Shown: piece after piece, positions 25,201 through 37,025 of the stretch
How positions within the stretch are numbered: position 1 is the stretch's first letter
Layout: each line of letters opens with the position of its first letter
Source of the DNA: Paramecium octaurelia
Lineage: Eukaryota; Ciliophora; Oligohymenophorea; Peniculida; Parameciidae
Direction of reading: 5' to 3'
Assembly: GCA_905182995.1 (NCBI GenBank)
Contig: CAJJDP010000104.1
Coordinates: forward strand, 149,015-213,014
DNA: 64,000 nt
Translations under genes and position numbers: made by a program
Notes under the pieces: model-generated
What the model saw: only the letters and a program-made list of their open reading frames with translations
Databases searched by the model: none
Told to the model about the DNA's origin: nothing

Positions 25201-27754
25201 GGATCTATAACCGATGTTTTAGGTCCAAAAAGACAGATATCATTACCACTACTAGACAGACGATAATTGTAGGAACATGAAATCTATGATCTCATAACAC
25301 AATGTAGTGTCTATTCATCGAATGAGTAAGGTTCCTTACACTTTGCGCACTTAGTAATTATTAATCCTGTGTAAGGTGTAAATGAATGATCCAAAGTAGT
25401 CAATCTGTCATGTTCAGCAGCTACTTGGAATGCATATAAGCAATTTGTTATTGTGTTTTTGACACAATCCACTCCATTCAAAGATTGGAAGTATTTTTAA
25501 TCATCTACACACTTTAAACATTTCATGTAAGGCTGAAGAGTATACAAATTCATTTATGAAATGCAAGTAGAACAGTAATTACCACAACTCAAACATGAAG
25601 TACCAACTGCTTCGTATCCAGATGGACAAGATAAACAATTAAGTGAATTACAGGATGTGCATCTCAATGAACATTACTCGCATTTATCATTTAATAAGTA
25701 ATATCCTTACATGCACTCTAAACATTTGGGTTCCTTGTATTCTGTTCGTTTACAGTTTACTTCTAACTAAACGCATTGATTATTGGAAAAGTAATGATTC
25801 TCTTTACAAATTAGATAAACCTTATTTGACAGATGTCTCATTTATTCAAATTCAAAGCAATTCGGCAATTCATCATCTGTATTACAATAGTCAGATGCAC
25901 CTTCAATTAATTGTAAATTGAAATTCTAATCAATAAAATACACATCGTTATCCACACTTGATCTTTATTACTTTCTATAAGCATCTTCTGAAAAACTTAT
26001 CTTCTGAGTCACATAATCTGTTTTACAAACTGGAAATAGAGGCCAAGTGTTGGGATCGAATAAACAATCAACACACAACAAATCAGTGGAAGTTGTTTGA
26101 GGACTACATAAGAAATAGGAAATTACCATCTTATGCATTCCTTATTGACTTCTAAATAGAAATAACCGAATGGACAAATGGAAGTTGTCTAATCCATAGG
26201 CATTTCATCAAACTATAGTGTTGGATATATATCATTAAATGAATAACAGGTGCCATCGATCTCTATGTAACCATAGGTACAAAAACAAGTCTGTAGGTCT
26301 TCTGACCATCTTCTATTTAAACCATCTTTGCATCCCAAACAATTAGACGCTAATGGGCCAACACAATTGAAACATGTAGGATGACATTCTTTATAGTTAC
26401 TATTATAAACATACAAAATTAGATATCTTCATCCACCTCATAATTGTAACAGAATTGAAAATTTTACATTTGTCCACGCAATTTTCTGAATACGGTTAAA
26501 TCACCTCCAAAAATAATATAGTATTTTGTATTTATAAATAAGCCTTGTGCATTGAAATCATCAAAAAATATGACATTCAATTCATACGTTTGTCCTTATT
26601 GAAAATTGATTTTCATCTAAGACTTAAATAAATCTGACAACCCATGTTGATATACTATAAAATGCCATTTGGTCAATCGGGTTTAGAAATTAGGACTTAA
26701 TGGATCATCTAATCTCTTCCTACCTACAAAATTAGGATTGACTGGCCCTTACACAGGCATATTATAATGATGAGATATAATATTATAACCACTATTAGCA
26801 GGTTCAGCAAGATCTAAATCTACTGTGATTTTCAGTATTTCATCTCCCAATCTCAATTCATCAGAATATAACTTAAACGTTGTTAATCGAAGAACCAAAT
26901 ATGTTGTAATAAAACTCGCTTCTGATGGATCTAATTTTATCCAGCCAGAAATGTAAAACTTCTATCCCACTTCATTCACTTCAAAATTTAACTACGTGTC
27001 CCCTTAAAAGTTCTTTAGCCCTGGTATTAAATTTACAATCTATTTCCCAACAACATTACGTGGGATTGCGCAATTCTCTTTAATTAATTGAAAGCTGTTT
27101 CCTGAATAGTCTGTGAACTATATTAATTTCGACAATCTTCCTCTGAAAATCCCCAATTGATGGGAAGTATTGATCTAATAGCTATTTAAATAAATTTACA
27201 ATTCCAGTTCCTCCTATTATGAATTTTACATTATTCAATTCTTAAGATAGATCAGGTATCAAATGAGTTGACATTGCATTCGTTTCCACAATCACACTTT
27301 TCTATTATATTGTTATCATAGTTAGGCACCATTTTCCTTCATATTCAGATGAAAAATAAAAATAATCGAATACATTATTGCTATCGATCTCCTCCTCTAT
27401 ATACAGTCTATGTGAGACCAAAGGCATGAAGTCTGAAAATGCAAGATGCATAAACATTATCACCCTCTCATCATCAAGTGATTTCAATAGAAATAACAAC
27501 TATTCATTTCTATTATCAACATACAACTTTTCTTCAACCTAAGGGTACTTCTTTACTTCCCACATTGGAATACTAAAACTCCAAAAAGCAAAACTTTAAG
27601 ATGACCCTATACTTTCTATAATAGTTTCTTCTATAGGACTTGAGCTACTTAACAAGGACAACTCATAATCAAGAAAAGGACAACCCGCAGTCAATAAAAA
27701 AAGAATAGAAAATACTGACTGTTCAAACAACACGAATCTTCCCTTCTTAATCAT
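18489..27754 (-). CDS. Giant cysteine-rich, beta-helix-like multipass membrane protein
   Basis: A protein of about 3,000 residues starts MIKKGRFVLFEQ, followed by a hydrophobic stretch fit for a signal sequence. Next come laminin-G-like beta-rich sequence (about 27500-26400), CxxC-rich furin/growth-factor-receptor-like repeats (about 26400-24600, for example CHPTCFNCVG), and a long Ile/Asn-rich region resembling a right-handed beta helix (about 24500-20800). A last cysteine cluster (CLGG...CEEC) precedes several membrane helices (about 20030-18750) and a basic cytoplasmic tail. It is one of the large receptor-like families of ciliates; ligand and function are unknown. Three introns are clear: 27175-27199 (25 nt), about 26 nt near 26408, and 20059-20086 (28 nt). 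I did not check every frame, so more introns or breaks are possible. Confidence 0.8.
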
Positions 27755-29318
27755 TAACAATTATTAATTTCTTTTAATTAAATAAAATCTTAACAATAGC
27801 TCCATTTAAAGGTGAATTCAACATAAAGAACTCACTCCTAATATTGTGTTTTATACAAATATGGGATATTTAATTATTTAAAAAAAATAAATTCATTATT
27901 TTGTGATGATAAAATTAACTATGAAATCTTTATCATACGTTAAAAGTATAAATATCAAATACTCAAAAATAAGAAGGGTAAAATAACAATTCAACTGACT
28001 CCATCAACTTGTTTAAGTAATATAAAATGGGATGAAGGAAATGAAGGAATTAACAAATATGTGGTTGTGATAATCAAAGGAGAAAGGCTCTTATATTATT
28101 TAAGATAATTTAGATTACAACGCCTAATAAACAGACAGCTGATAATCAATAATTATTTAATCGTTCGTTGTGAATTAACTCAAAATTACTTAATCAAATA
28201 TTATTAACTTATAAATAGTAGCCAATACTCTTCATTGCTATTTACTTATTATATGTAAGAATGAAAATATTTTCAAGTTAATTTTTATTTAATATAAAAT
28301 TAATTCATTAATTTTTACAGTCCAGTGCCAATTTATTTTAGCAACTCTTTTGATCATAAAATTATAGTTATATAAGATGCAGAATTTTCATATGTCAGTA
28401 AATCAGCCAAATAAATGACTAAAATAAATACAGTTAAATGAATACACATGATTAATCAAAGTGCCTCGAAAATGAATAATAAAGTGAAATGAAAGTTGTA
28501 TTTTTGTATAACGGAATCCAAATGATTATAGAATCAAAAGTGAATGATTACTCTATGATAATTATCAAAAAAAATACTGGTAAAATCTGGACTAAATACA
28601 ATCTAATAACATGATAATGATACAAATACATATGTTTCTTTCATTACGTTATATATTCTTCGTTTTATCTATTATAAATTAAAAACTAGTAATGTGTTTA
28701 ATTAGAGAGATAATTGTCTAAAATATATATTTTATGATTTTTCCTAAACACTCTTATGTTATTTCAAATCTATTATTTTTACTCTTATTTATCATTAGAA
28801 TTAAGTTGATTTACATAAAATCAATCTAGTGCTCTAATCATCATTAACTCAAAAATTGATCATCCATTCTTTTTCATAATTTAGGAAATAAATGTATAAG
28901 TATTTATTAATTAATGATCTTAAAAATAATAAATTGCCACATTTGATAAATATAATTAAAAATAAAATCTAATATTATTGTTTATAATATTGAGTTAAAA
29001 TAATTTTTAAAATAAATTTAAATTACGATTATTCAATTTATTGCAACTTTCATCTTATAGAAAAGGGAACGCTAGAATATTGATCAGATTTATTATGCAA
29101 TTAAGGATTTATCGTTTTAAATTGAATATTTGTTATTTCTCATTCAATTCTAACTACTATATATATAAAATATACGAAAGATAGGCAAAATGAAATAAAA
29201 TTCATCACTTATTGGTGTTAAATGTTGATCCTATACCTTATCTAGAATTAGCAATCCAAATAACTTATCAGTAGAAATATTTCAATATTCCAGAAAGAAT
29301 TATAATTAATTTAAATAT
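27755..29318. other. 1.5 kb divergent intergenic region, no gene seen
   Basis: The sequence lies between the 5' ends of the minus-strand membrane-protein gene and the plus-strand carboxylase gene, so it must hold both promoters. It is very AT-rich with frequent TGA in all frames, and I see no supported ORF, RNA gene or repeat. At 1.56 kb it is long compared with the 26-80 bp gaps elsewhere in the window. Confidence 0.5.
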
Positions 29319-32020
29319 ATGATACGATCGATTACTTCCCACCTTAGAAGAGCAACTCATCTAAACTAGACTTCAAAATACTTGCCAAAGTATTTCTTGT
29401 CTGAGAATGTCAAAGAAAAGTAGTTAAGAGAGAATGACATGCTTTGGATTGCTGCTAATGCAGAGTAATCTAATGTTCAATATATATTAGTGACAAAAGG
29501 TGCTCCATTATCGAGATTCAAAAGTTCATATAAGAAGAACCTATCCTTGAACAATCCCCTATTAGACTCATGGATTTAGGAAATAATTATTTCCGACACA
29601 TAAATCCCAGAAAAAAGAAGACTATGCTATAGCTATTAGATGCCTACGTTGATAATTTGACTCATGAAGAAACCTAATTATTCCAAGATGCCCTGTCCAT
29701 CTACTTTGATAATACTTATTAAGGGACAGACATGGAGGCCTTGAGTTGTGAAGAAAAGGATTTGCCAGAACAATTATTGTGGCATATCTATAGCTTAATG
29801 ATATTTGATAGATTGAGCAGCCATTACGCTCGATATGAATATCTGGACTAATTCAGAATTATCGAGTATTTTAATCAACGAGATAAAGTACCAATATAAT
29901 TTTAATTATAAATGTTTTTAGTCTAAAATCAATCGAGTCAAGTACGTATTTACTTCTCATCCAACATAACCAAATTCGTTGACCTAGTTGATTGCTATTA
30001 GTAGAATGCTCTAAGGTATCGAATAAAATGATTACAAATATCTGAAATATGCTGCCAAGTTATTTATTTAATCAAACAAGTAACGAGTTTTTAATGTAAT
30101 TGTCTATCGTAATGAATTATATAGAAAGTGTCATACATAGAAGAGTCTCTAATCTATCATACCTAATATTTACCCAATCTTATTAAGGCCGTAGCTCAAG
30201 CTTATGAACTAGGATTGTAGAACCCTGAAGAATATTTTGAGACTCCAGGTACTTGGTTGACGTTTGATTTTGATAATCATCCAGGAATGGTAGGCATTTA
30301 ATTTCTATTCAATAGGAAATTGGTATTATGACTTATACACATGGGTTGACAATTGATTTGACTATATAATAGTATAAGGAATATATTTCTGAAGCAAAAT
30401 TAGAGGAAAATGAGGATTTTAGAAAAATTTTAGAATTATATTAATAAGCATTAGAATATAGTAAAAACTTAAGAGATTTAAGTGATAAGTTTAGAGTCAA
30501 GAAGGAAATTTCACTTGAAGAGTTTTATTAACAAATGCCTATATTTAATATCAGAAAAATAGAAGATTAAATTAATTAAATTCTAGATCATATTTTGGCA
30601 AAGAATGACGATTCTAAGGACTATTTTATAGCCTTAAAGTTAAAGAAACTTTATTCTATTTTCAGATTAACAGGCGTATTGGGACAAATTAGATTAGCTG
30701 GTGAGGATTTGGCAGATGTATTAATATATTGATGTATGCTTAAGATTAACAAAATTAAGCCAATGATTAAAAATATATTCAAAGAAATCTCACTTTTAAA
30801 TGCCAATGGACAAGCTGCAGATATGGTTATTATTGCCAATTTCCAAACTTAATCGTAATATGACTTAGTCAATGATCTCATCAACTTGTATAAAGTATAG
30901 AATGTAGAAATAGTACCTTTGTTGGAAACCTTCTCCTCAACAAACAATACAGACTCTAAAATAACTATGATTGCCAGTAGTGACACACGACAAAGAGATG
31001 GTTTGATCTTGACTGAACTTAGAAATATGAGAGAATATAAAAGGAATCCAGAAAAGTACATTTATATGGGGTAGGGCATAACCCCAGAAAGAGGAGGTGG
31101 ACCATATACATTGATTCATACTAAATATTAAGCTTTAACGAGAGCACAGCGCAAACGACATATAAGAACAATCTAAGGTCACTATTTCACTTCAGAGTTT
31201 GCCAGTGAGGACGTTGCATTCACGTTTTTATTAAATGGCTTATCGAACATTAATTATAGTGACGACTTTGAACCTACATATGAATACATGGACTTTTTGT
31301 TTGAATTAGGTAAGTTATATGGTTGATGTAGATAATGTAATTGGAGTTCCTTAAAGAGCCATGTAAAAGACTAAAGAGTACAATGACTTATATGTGAAAA
31401 ATTAAGTTGTCAAAACAATGGTGGAATCTTTCAATTTTGCTGGAAGTAGAGAGATTGCTCGACCCTTCGAAAGTCTAAAAAATCAGAGAGCTATTGTTCA
31501 AGCTTATTGTAATAGTGACAGATGCTCCTTCACTCATCCAGAATTAGCTTATTGGGATAGAGTTCCAGAAGAATTAATCAACAAAATTGCAACTTATTAT
31601 TATAATAATCATCCTCATATGAAATATATGCTTTATATGTATGCTTTGATGGCTAGAAGATGTGACTTAGATTTTGCAAAACAAGAAGTTGGATTAGACA
31701 CAAATAATCCATATTTTTAAGCAATGTAAAAGGGAAGAGCAGCATTAATGAAAATTTTAGATCAATTAGGTTTGGGTGACAATAGCACTCCAATGATTGC
31801 TATATGGAAATAACATTTAGGTTGTTAATTATAATCAATGAATATGGAAGTCAATTAAAAGTTTACAACATTTAGAACTTTGAATTAATTGCAATTGTAT
31901 TAGGCGAAGAAAATGGTGAAACATGGAATTTTAGAAACTGACATGGTTGCAAGTGAAAGAAAATTGAGAATCTTGCAATCTACATTAGCAAACATGACCT
32001 CTTTTGCTGGAAAAGGTTGA
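29319..32020 (+). CDS. Phosphoenolpyruvate carboxylase homologue (divergent)
   Basis: An 845-residue protein, slightly shorter than typical enzymes, which fix bicarbonate onto phosphoenolpyruvate to give oxaloacetate. FTSHPTQ near residue 192 matches the catalytic-histidine motif. IVPLLETF, SSDTRQRDG, ERGGGPY (about 545) and GSREIARPFESL (about 653) follow in family order. Six introns are placed: 29465-29490, 29888-29921, 30096-30124, 30290-30315, 30718-30744 and 31310-31331. They leave exactly 846 codons. The basic start (MIRSITSHLRRATHL) could be a mitochondrial presequence. Several active-site motifs are altered: the usual FHGRGG loop reads YMGQGI and GDRDGNP reads DFDNHPG. Homology is clear, but activity is uncertain. 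Confidence 0.85.
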
Positions 32021-33495
32021 ATTTATTATAATAATATCTATATTAAAAAATCATTATTTGTAATTAATTCATATTTATATCTGATAAAAAGTATGATGTT
32101 AGATCAACATGAATTTTATCATTCACTATGACTTTTTGAGATTTTATAGTTTGAGATAAATCTTTTTTAGAAAGAGAATTTACTTCAATGAATCATTATA
32201 ATGTTTAGAAAGTTGATAAATGCTAAAAGGAAATAATTATGGTTGAATTAATTTTATCTTATAATTTTAAGATCATTTTTGAATATAAGATAATCAACTT
32301 ATGCTTTAAAGTTTACCCAAATTATTTAATGAAGTTGATTTATACTATGTAAAATCCTACCATAATTTTCGAAAAGGATGAAAAACATTAAGGGAATGTA
32401 TTAATTAAAATTTTGATCATTTTCTGCAAAAGAGATGAAATAAAAGCATGGAATATACTAAGAGTAAGTTGATGCTGTTCTATTAACAAAAATATTATAA
32501 CTAAAAGTAGACTAAATGGATTGATCTATTAACAGATTGCCAAATTTATAGGATAGATATAAAATAGGACCATAAAACTAAACTATAACATATGAAAATA
32601 TATATCATTTAAAAATTTAATCGTTCCAATCAAAATTTTGTCTTTAACCTAGCAACCTATTTTTATAATCCGAGTTAATACTTGTTTATCCATGAGCGAA
32701 GGCATGGTTTTTTCTTAATAAATAGTTGTCATAAAGAAGTATAGCCTGACTGAAGCTGAAAAATATTGCAAAAAAATTTGGATTGGACTCAGAAAACAAT
32801 AATAAATGGTTTTATGTAGTTGAAACTACTCTTTCAAAATGGATTCTAAAGATTTAGGACTAGATATGATTTAAGCTATGCTTTTTTTTGTTACTTTGGA
32901 GTGGAGATTAGCTTGACTATGCATAATACATCTAACTTAAAGGAAGACTATGAATAATAGTTTAATTTTTTAAATCAGTATGTTTAAAGATGTAAAATCA
33001 AGAATTGTTTATTTGATAATTTTTATCAAGGTTAAAATTAATTAAGTGATGATGCCCCTATAAAATTGTTAAATAACTATAGAAAATGAAAATTATTATT
33101 AATTTGGTAGACATTAATGAAAGAATCTAAATAATCTTTATAAGTTTAACAGAATTTATAAACTTAATACTGAGTTACTATGAGGTAAAAAGAAGCAAAG
33201 TAATAAAATTTTTATGAAGATTACTAAAAAATATATTTCTATAAAATGTTGAGTTAAGTGTTAAAAGAAAAATTAAGGAAATTTATGAATTTGTTATGTA
33301 TATTGAAATGTAAGCCAGCTTTCAAAATTGGTGGAGATTTTATTTTATATGATGAATCATTTGTCATTGTGAACAGTTTTGGAAAGTTCTAGGAAGTTCT
33401 AGGTTGCGCTCTATGGGCAAAAATGTTTGAATATTTCTGTTAGTTGATAGAGGATCTTACAGATTAAAGATATTCTAGAAAATCCTCTTGAATCT
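32021..33495. other. Gap-adjacent region with scattered coding-like fragments
   Basis: Several frames carry short protein-like stretches, for example YSLTEAEKYCKKIWIGLRK at about 32740-32800 and KCKPAFKIGGDFILYDE at about 33310-33360, but all are interrupted by TGA and no splice pattern joins them. It is probably eroded coding DNA. A 307-base gap follows. Confidence 0.35.
32448..32753 (+). CDS. Possible small ORF (101 aa)
   Basis: An ATG-to-TGA frame of 102 codons (MEYTKSKLMLFYQQKYYNQK) uses TAA/TAG as glutamine. It is polar, with no known motif, and is surrounded by other protein-like fragments in different frames, so it may be a piece of a broken gene. ORFs of this length arise by chance with one stop codon. 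Confidence 0.25.
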
Positions 33496-33802
33496 NNNNN
33501 NNNNNNNNNNNNNNNNNNNNNNNNNNNNNNNNNNNNNNNNNNNNNNNNNNNNNNNNNNNNNNNNNNNNNNNNNNNNNNNNNNNNNNNNNNNNNNNNNNNN
33601 NNNNNNNNNNNNNNNNNNNNNNNNNNNNNNNNNNNNNNNNNNNNNNNNNNNNNNNNNNNNNNNNNNNNNNNNNNNNNNNNNNNNNNNNNNNNNNNNNNNN
33701 NNNNNNNNNNNNNNNNNNNNNNNNNNNNNNNNNNNNNNNNNNNNNNNNNNNNNNNNNNNNNNNNNNNNNNNNNNNNNNNNNNNNNNNNNNNNNNNNNNNN
33801 NN
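33496..33802. other. Assembly gap (307 N)
   Basis: A run of 307 N separates the degraded region on the left from the TPR array on the right. Open frames spanning it are artefacts. The flanks do not reveal what is missing. Confidence 0.99.
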
Positions 33803-33961
33803 CTAGAAAAACGATTTCTCAAACATTATCTTCTCTGTTTTTACACACCTGTTTTATTACACTAACCTCTTCTCTTAAACTTAATCTCTCAATCTAAAAC
33901 CACATTCAAATATGTTTCATAAAAAATGATGTAAATTAAAAGTTATTATAATTTTGGATAA

Positions 33962-36100
33962 TCAATTAATATTTATACTTATCATTTTAGAAATCAGATA
34001 ACCTTAAGTAAGTTAAATTTTAGCATAATTTGAATTTAGTTTTATTGCTGAACAATAATCATTAAATGCTTTTTCTTTCAGACCCATTTCTTCATATAAT
34101 CCACCTAATCTTATGGGAACATCTTACCTCTATTATAGAAAACTTAGGACATTGTAGAATCTAATATTATTGCCTAACAGTAATCTTATAATGCGTTTAC
34201 TTTATTACCAATTTTTTCATAAATTATACCTAAATTAGTTTAATATATCACCTCTATTAATGTAAACTTATAGGTTTTTAGAGTCAAGTGTTATTTCTTA
34301 AATAAAATGGTTTAATGCATTTTCCAAACCACCCATTTATTTATTAATAAAGTAAACCGAAATCAGAATAATATATCACCTCTGGTAATGTATATCTTCA
34401 GTGAATAGGAATTAAGTTCTATTGCCTAAGTATAATCCATTAATGCATTTTCTTTTTAACCAATTTCTTCATATAAAATCCCTAATATTAATCGAAATAA
34501 CTAACCTCTCTTGAAATATGGTTCAGATTCTTCAGAATTAAGATTAATTGCTTAATTATAATCATCTAATGCTTTTGATTTATCCACCGTTTTTTGATGA
34601 ATTACACCTAAATTCAATTACTACTTCACCTCTGTTAATGTAAAATAAACTCTTTTGAGGATCAAGTTGGATTGCTTAATTTGAGTCATCTAATGCTCTT
34701 TCTATATCATTCATTTCCTAATAAATTACACCTAAATATTATTTAATTTATCACTTCTAAAATAATAACCTTAACAGCGTTTATGATCAAGTTTTTATTG
34801 CTTAATTGAACTCATTTAATGCTCTTTTTCTCATTTCCCATTGCTTAAAAAATAGACCTAAATTAAATTTATGATATACCAAAAAAGATATAGCGAGAAG
34901 AATTCAATCGGTCTGAATCTTCAACAAGTTTGAAATTGCTGGTAGATTAAGTACTTATTTAAACACCGGTAACAGTGAAGAGTTTCAATTATTCAGAAAT
35001 AATTATATTGCTTAACTGTAAACATTTAATGCATTTTCTGAATCACCCATTTAATCATAAATTATACCTTAATCTAATTAAATAATTCACCTCGATTAAT
35101 GTAAACTTATATCGTTTCAATAAAATTTTAGAATGCGTGTCTGTTTGATCCATTTGAAAATAAGTAAAACCTATATAAGATTTAATATTTCACCTCTTTA
35201 AAAATAAGAAGGAGAGAATTTTGGCTAGAGTTATATTACTTAATTCAAATCAACTAATCCCTTTTAGAAATCTCCCATTAGAATATATTAATAGGCTAAA
35301 TCAGATTATTAATTTACCCCTTTAAAAGTAGGAAATAAAAAATGGGGAAGGATTAAGATTTATCGCCTAATTAAGATCCTAGCAAACTTTTTCTATCTTT
35401 CCCATTTGCTAATAAATTAAAACTAAATTAGATGAAAAATGTACTTCTGTTGCTGATGACATAAACATTTTCATGATAAAGTTCTCGTACTTTATTTAAA
35501 TCATAGAATGCCTTCTCTATAACATTAGATAAAAAATAAAGTAAACCTAAATAATTAATTGGATTTACCTCTAAAAAATATGCTCCCTTCTTTGAAGAGT
35601 CAAGTTATAATATTTAATTACAATCGTTTAACGCTTTTTCAATATCATACTTTTACAAATATATCAAACCTAAATTAGATTAAAAAATTCATCTCTTTTT
35701 GAGTAGGCTTCAACGTTTTAATGATCAATTAGTATTGCTTAATCATAATCATTTAATGCATTTTCTAAATTGCCCATTTATTTATAAAGTACCCCTAAAT
35801 CAGATCAATTACTTCACCTCTGTTAATGTAAGCTATAGGGTGTTTGGGATCAAGTTGTATTGCATAACAATAATTATTTAATGCTTTATCATGCTCCCCT
35901 TTATTATAACAATAATGGATTTCATTTAATTAAATCAAATATTAGTTTTTATTAATGGGACTACATTGCCTTTATTCAATATATAATAAATATGATAAAT
36001 TCAAGAAATTTGTCCCTAATTAACTTTGAGCAAATTGATACTGAAAATGATAATATTTAATAAATGTAGTAATCTAATGGAAATTATATAGTTTAAATTA
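33962..36100 (-). pseudogene. TPR-repeat gene built of intron-bearing modules, probably decaying
   Basis: About fourteen tandem modules of roughly 120-126 bp run on the minus strand. Each encodes one 34-residue tetratricopeptide repeat (for example GNLENALNDYDQAILIDHQN) followed by a 22-24-nt intron at the same place, after the N-R-G that ends the repeat. The best intron is GTAAGATG...TAG near 34112-34134; another lies at 35795-35817. TPR repeats form helical scaffolds for protein binding. Some modules are degraded: the one near 35695 has AT instead of GT at the donor, and others carry TGA or shifts (for example 34860-34990). The N-terminus near 36100 is open but I found no secure ATG. It is either a pseudogene or a fast-evolving gene. 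Confidence 0.65.
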
Positions 36101-37025
36101 TTAAAATAATAATAAATGCTAAATATATAAAACATGTAATAAGAAAGACTTCATGAGATATATAATAGAACACTTCATTTAAAATATGAAAAACCAAATG
36201 TTTATTCTATATATCTGATGAGATCCTGATCATTCAAAAAGAAATGAATTAAAGCTGTTAAATCTGCAAGCTTGTTGAAGTAATCAACTCTATTGCTTGA
36301 TCACCAAAAGCTGATAGCTTTTAAAAGTGGGGAATATTTCAACAAAGAATCAAAAATTCACCTACTTTATGGATAGAGAACAGTGTCAATAAATGCATAT
36401 TCTCCATTATAAATAAAGAGAGACTTTAAATATAGTTTATGTGAATTAATTTTAATTTTAATAGATTACAAAGGCAATGCATAATGAAAATATTGAGAAT
36501 TAAGAATAAAACACTCCTTAAAAACAAACAAGAATTTCAAATTATATTATTTTATAATTAACTTAAACTTATTTTATATAAAATAATATTTCGTTGAATT
36601 ATTTTCACTGCATTTAAACTCAATTATATATTTATCAGTGAAAAAGTCATAAGAAATATCATTATTCATAATCTAATTATCAAATTAAGTTTAATTTAAA
36701 AGAAACGAATTTAGAATTTAGAATTAATTAGTATATTAAGGTTTTAACGAATGTTTAATAAAATTTGTATTTCTAATATAATGTTTTTGTAATTTTGTTG
36801 TTTGAGATGCTGAAAATAACTATAATTATTAATATTATATCATTAAACCACATAATATTCATCTATAAAAACATAAATATATATTCATAATCAGAACCTT
36901 TTAAATTTAAAAATTAATTTCTAACGTATTATATTTCTGATATCATTCTAAAAGTTTAATTTAAGATATTTAGCAACCAATTAGATTTTAATTTCTAATT
37001 TTTTTTCAAAAATCCGTAACACAAC
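36101..37025. other. 0.9 kb intergenic, no gene seen
   Basis: Very AT-rich sequence between the 5' end of the minus-strand TPR array and the plus-strand cysteine-module gene. No ORF, tRNA or repeat is supported. Confidence 0.5.

Noticed and set aside
33475-33865. Open frames across the N gap
   Set aside because: They are produced only by the run of N.
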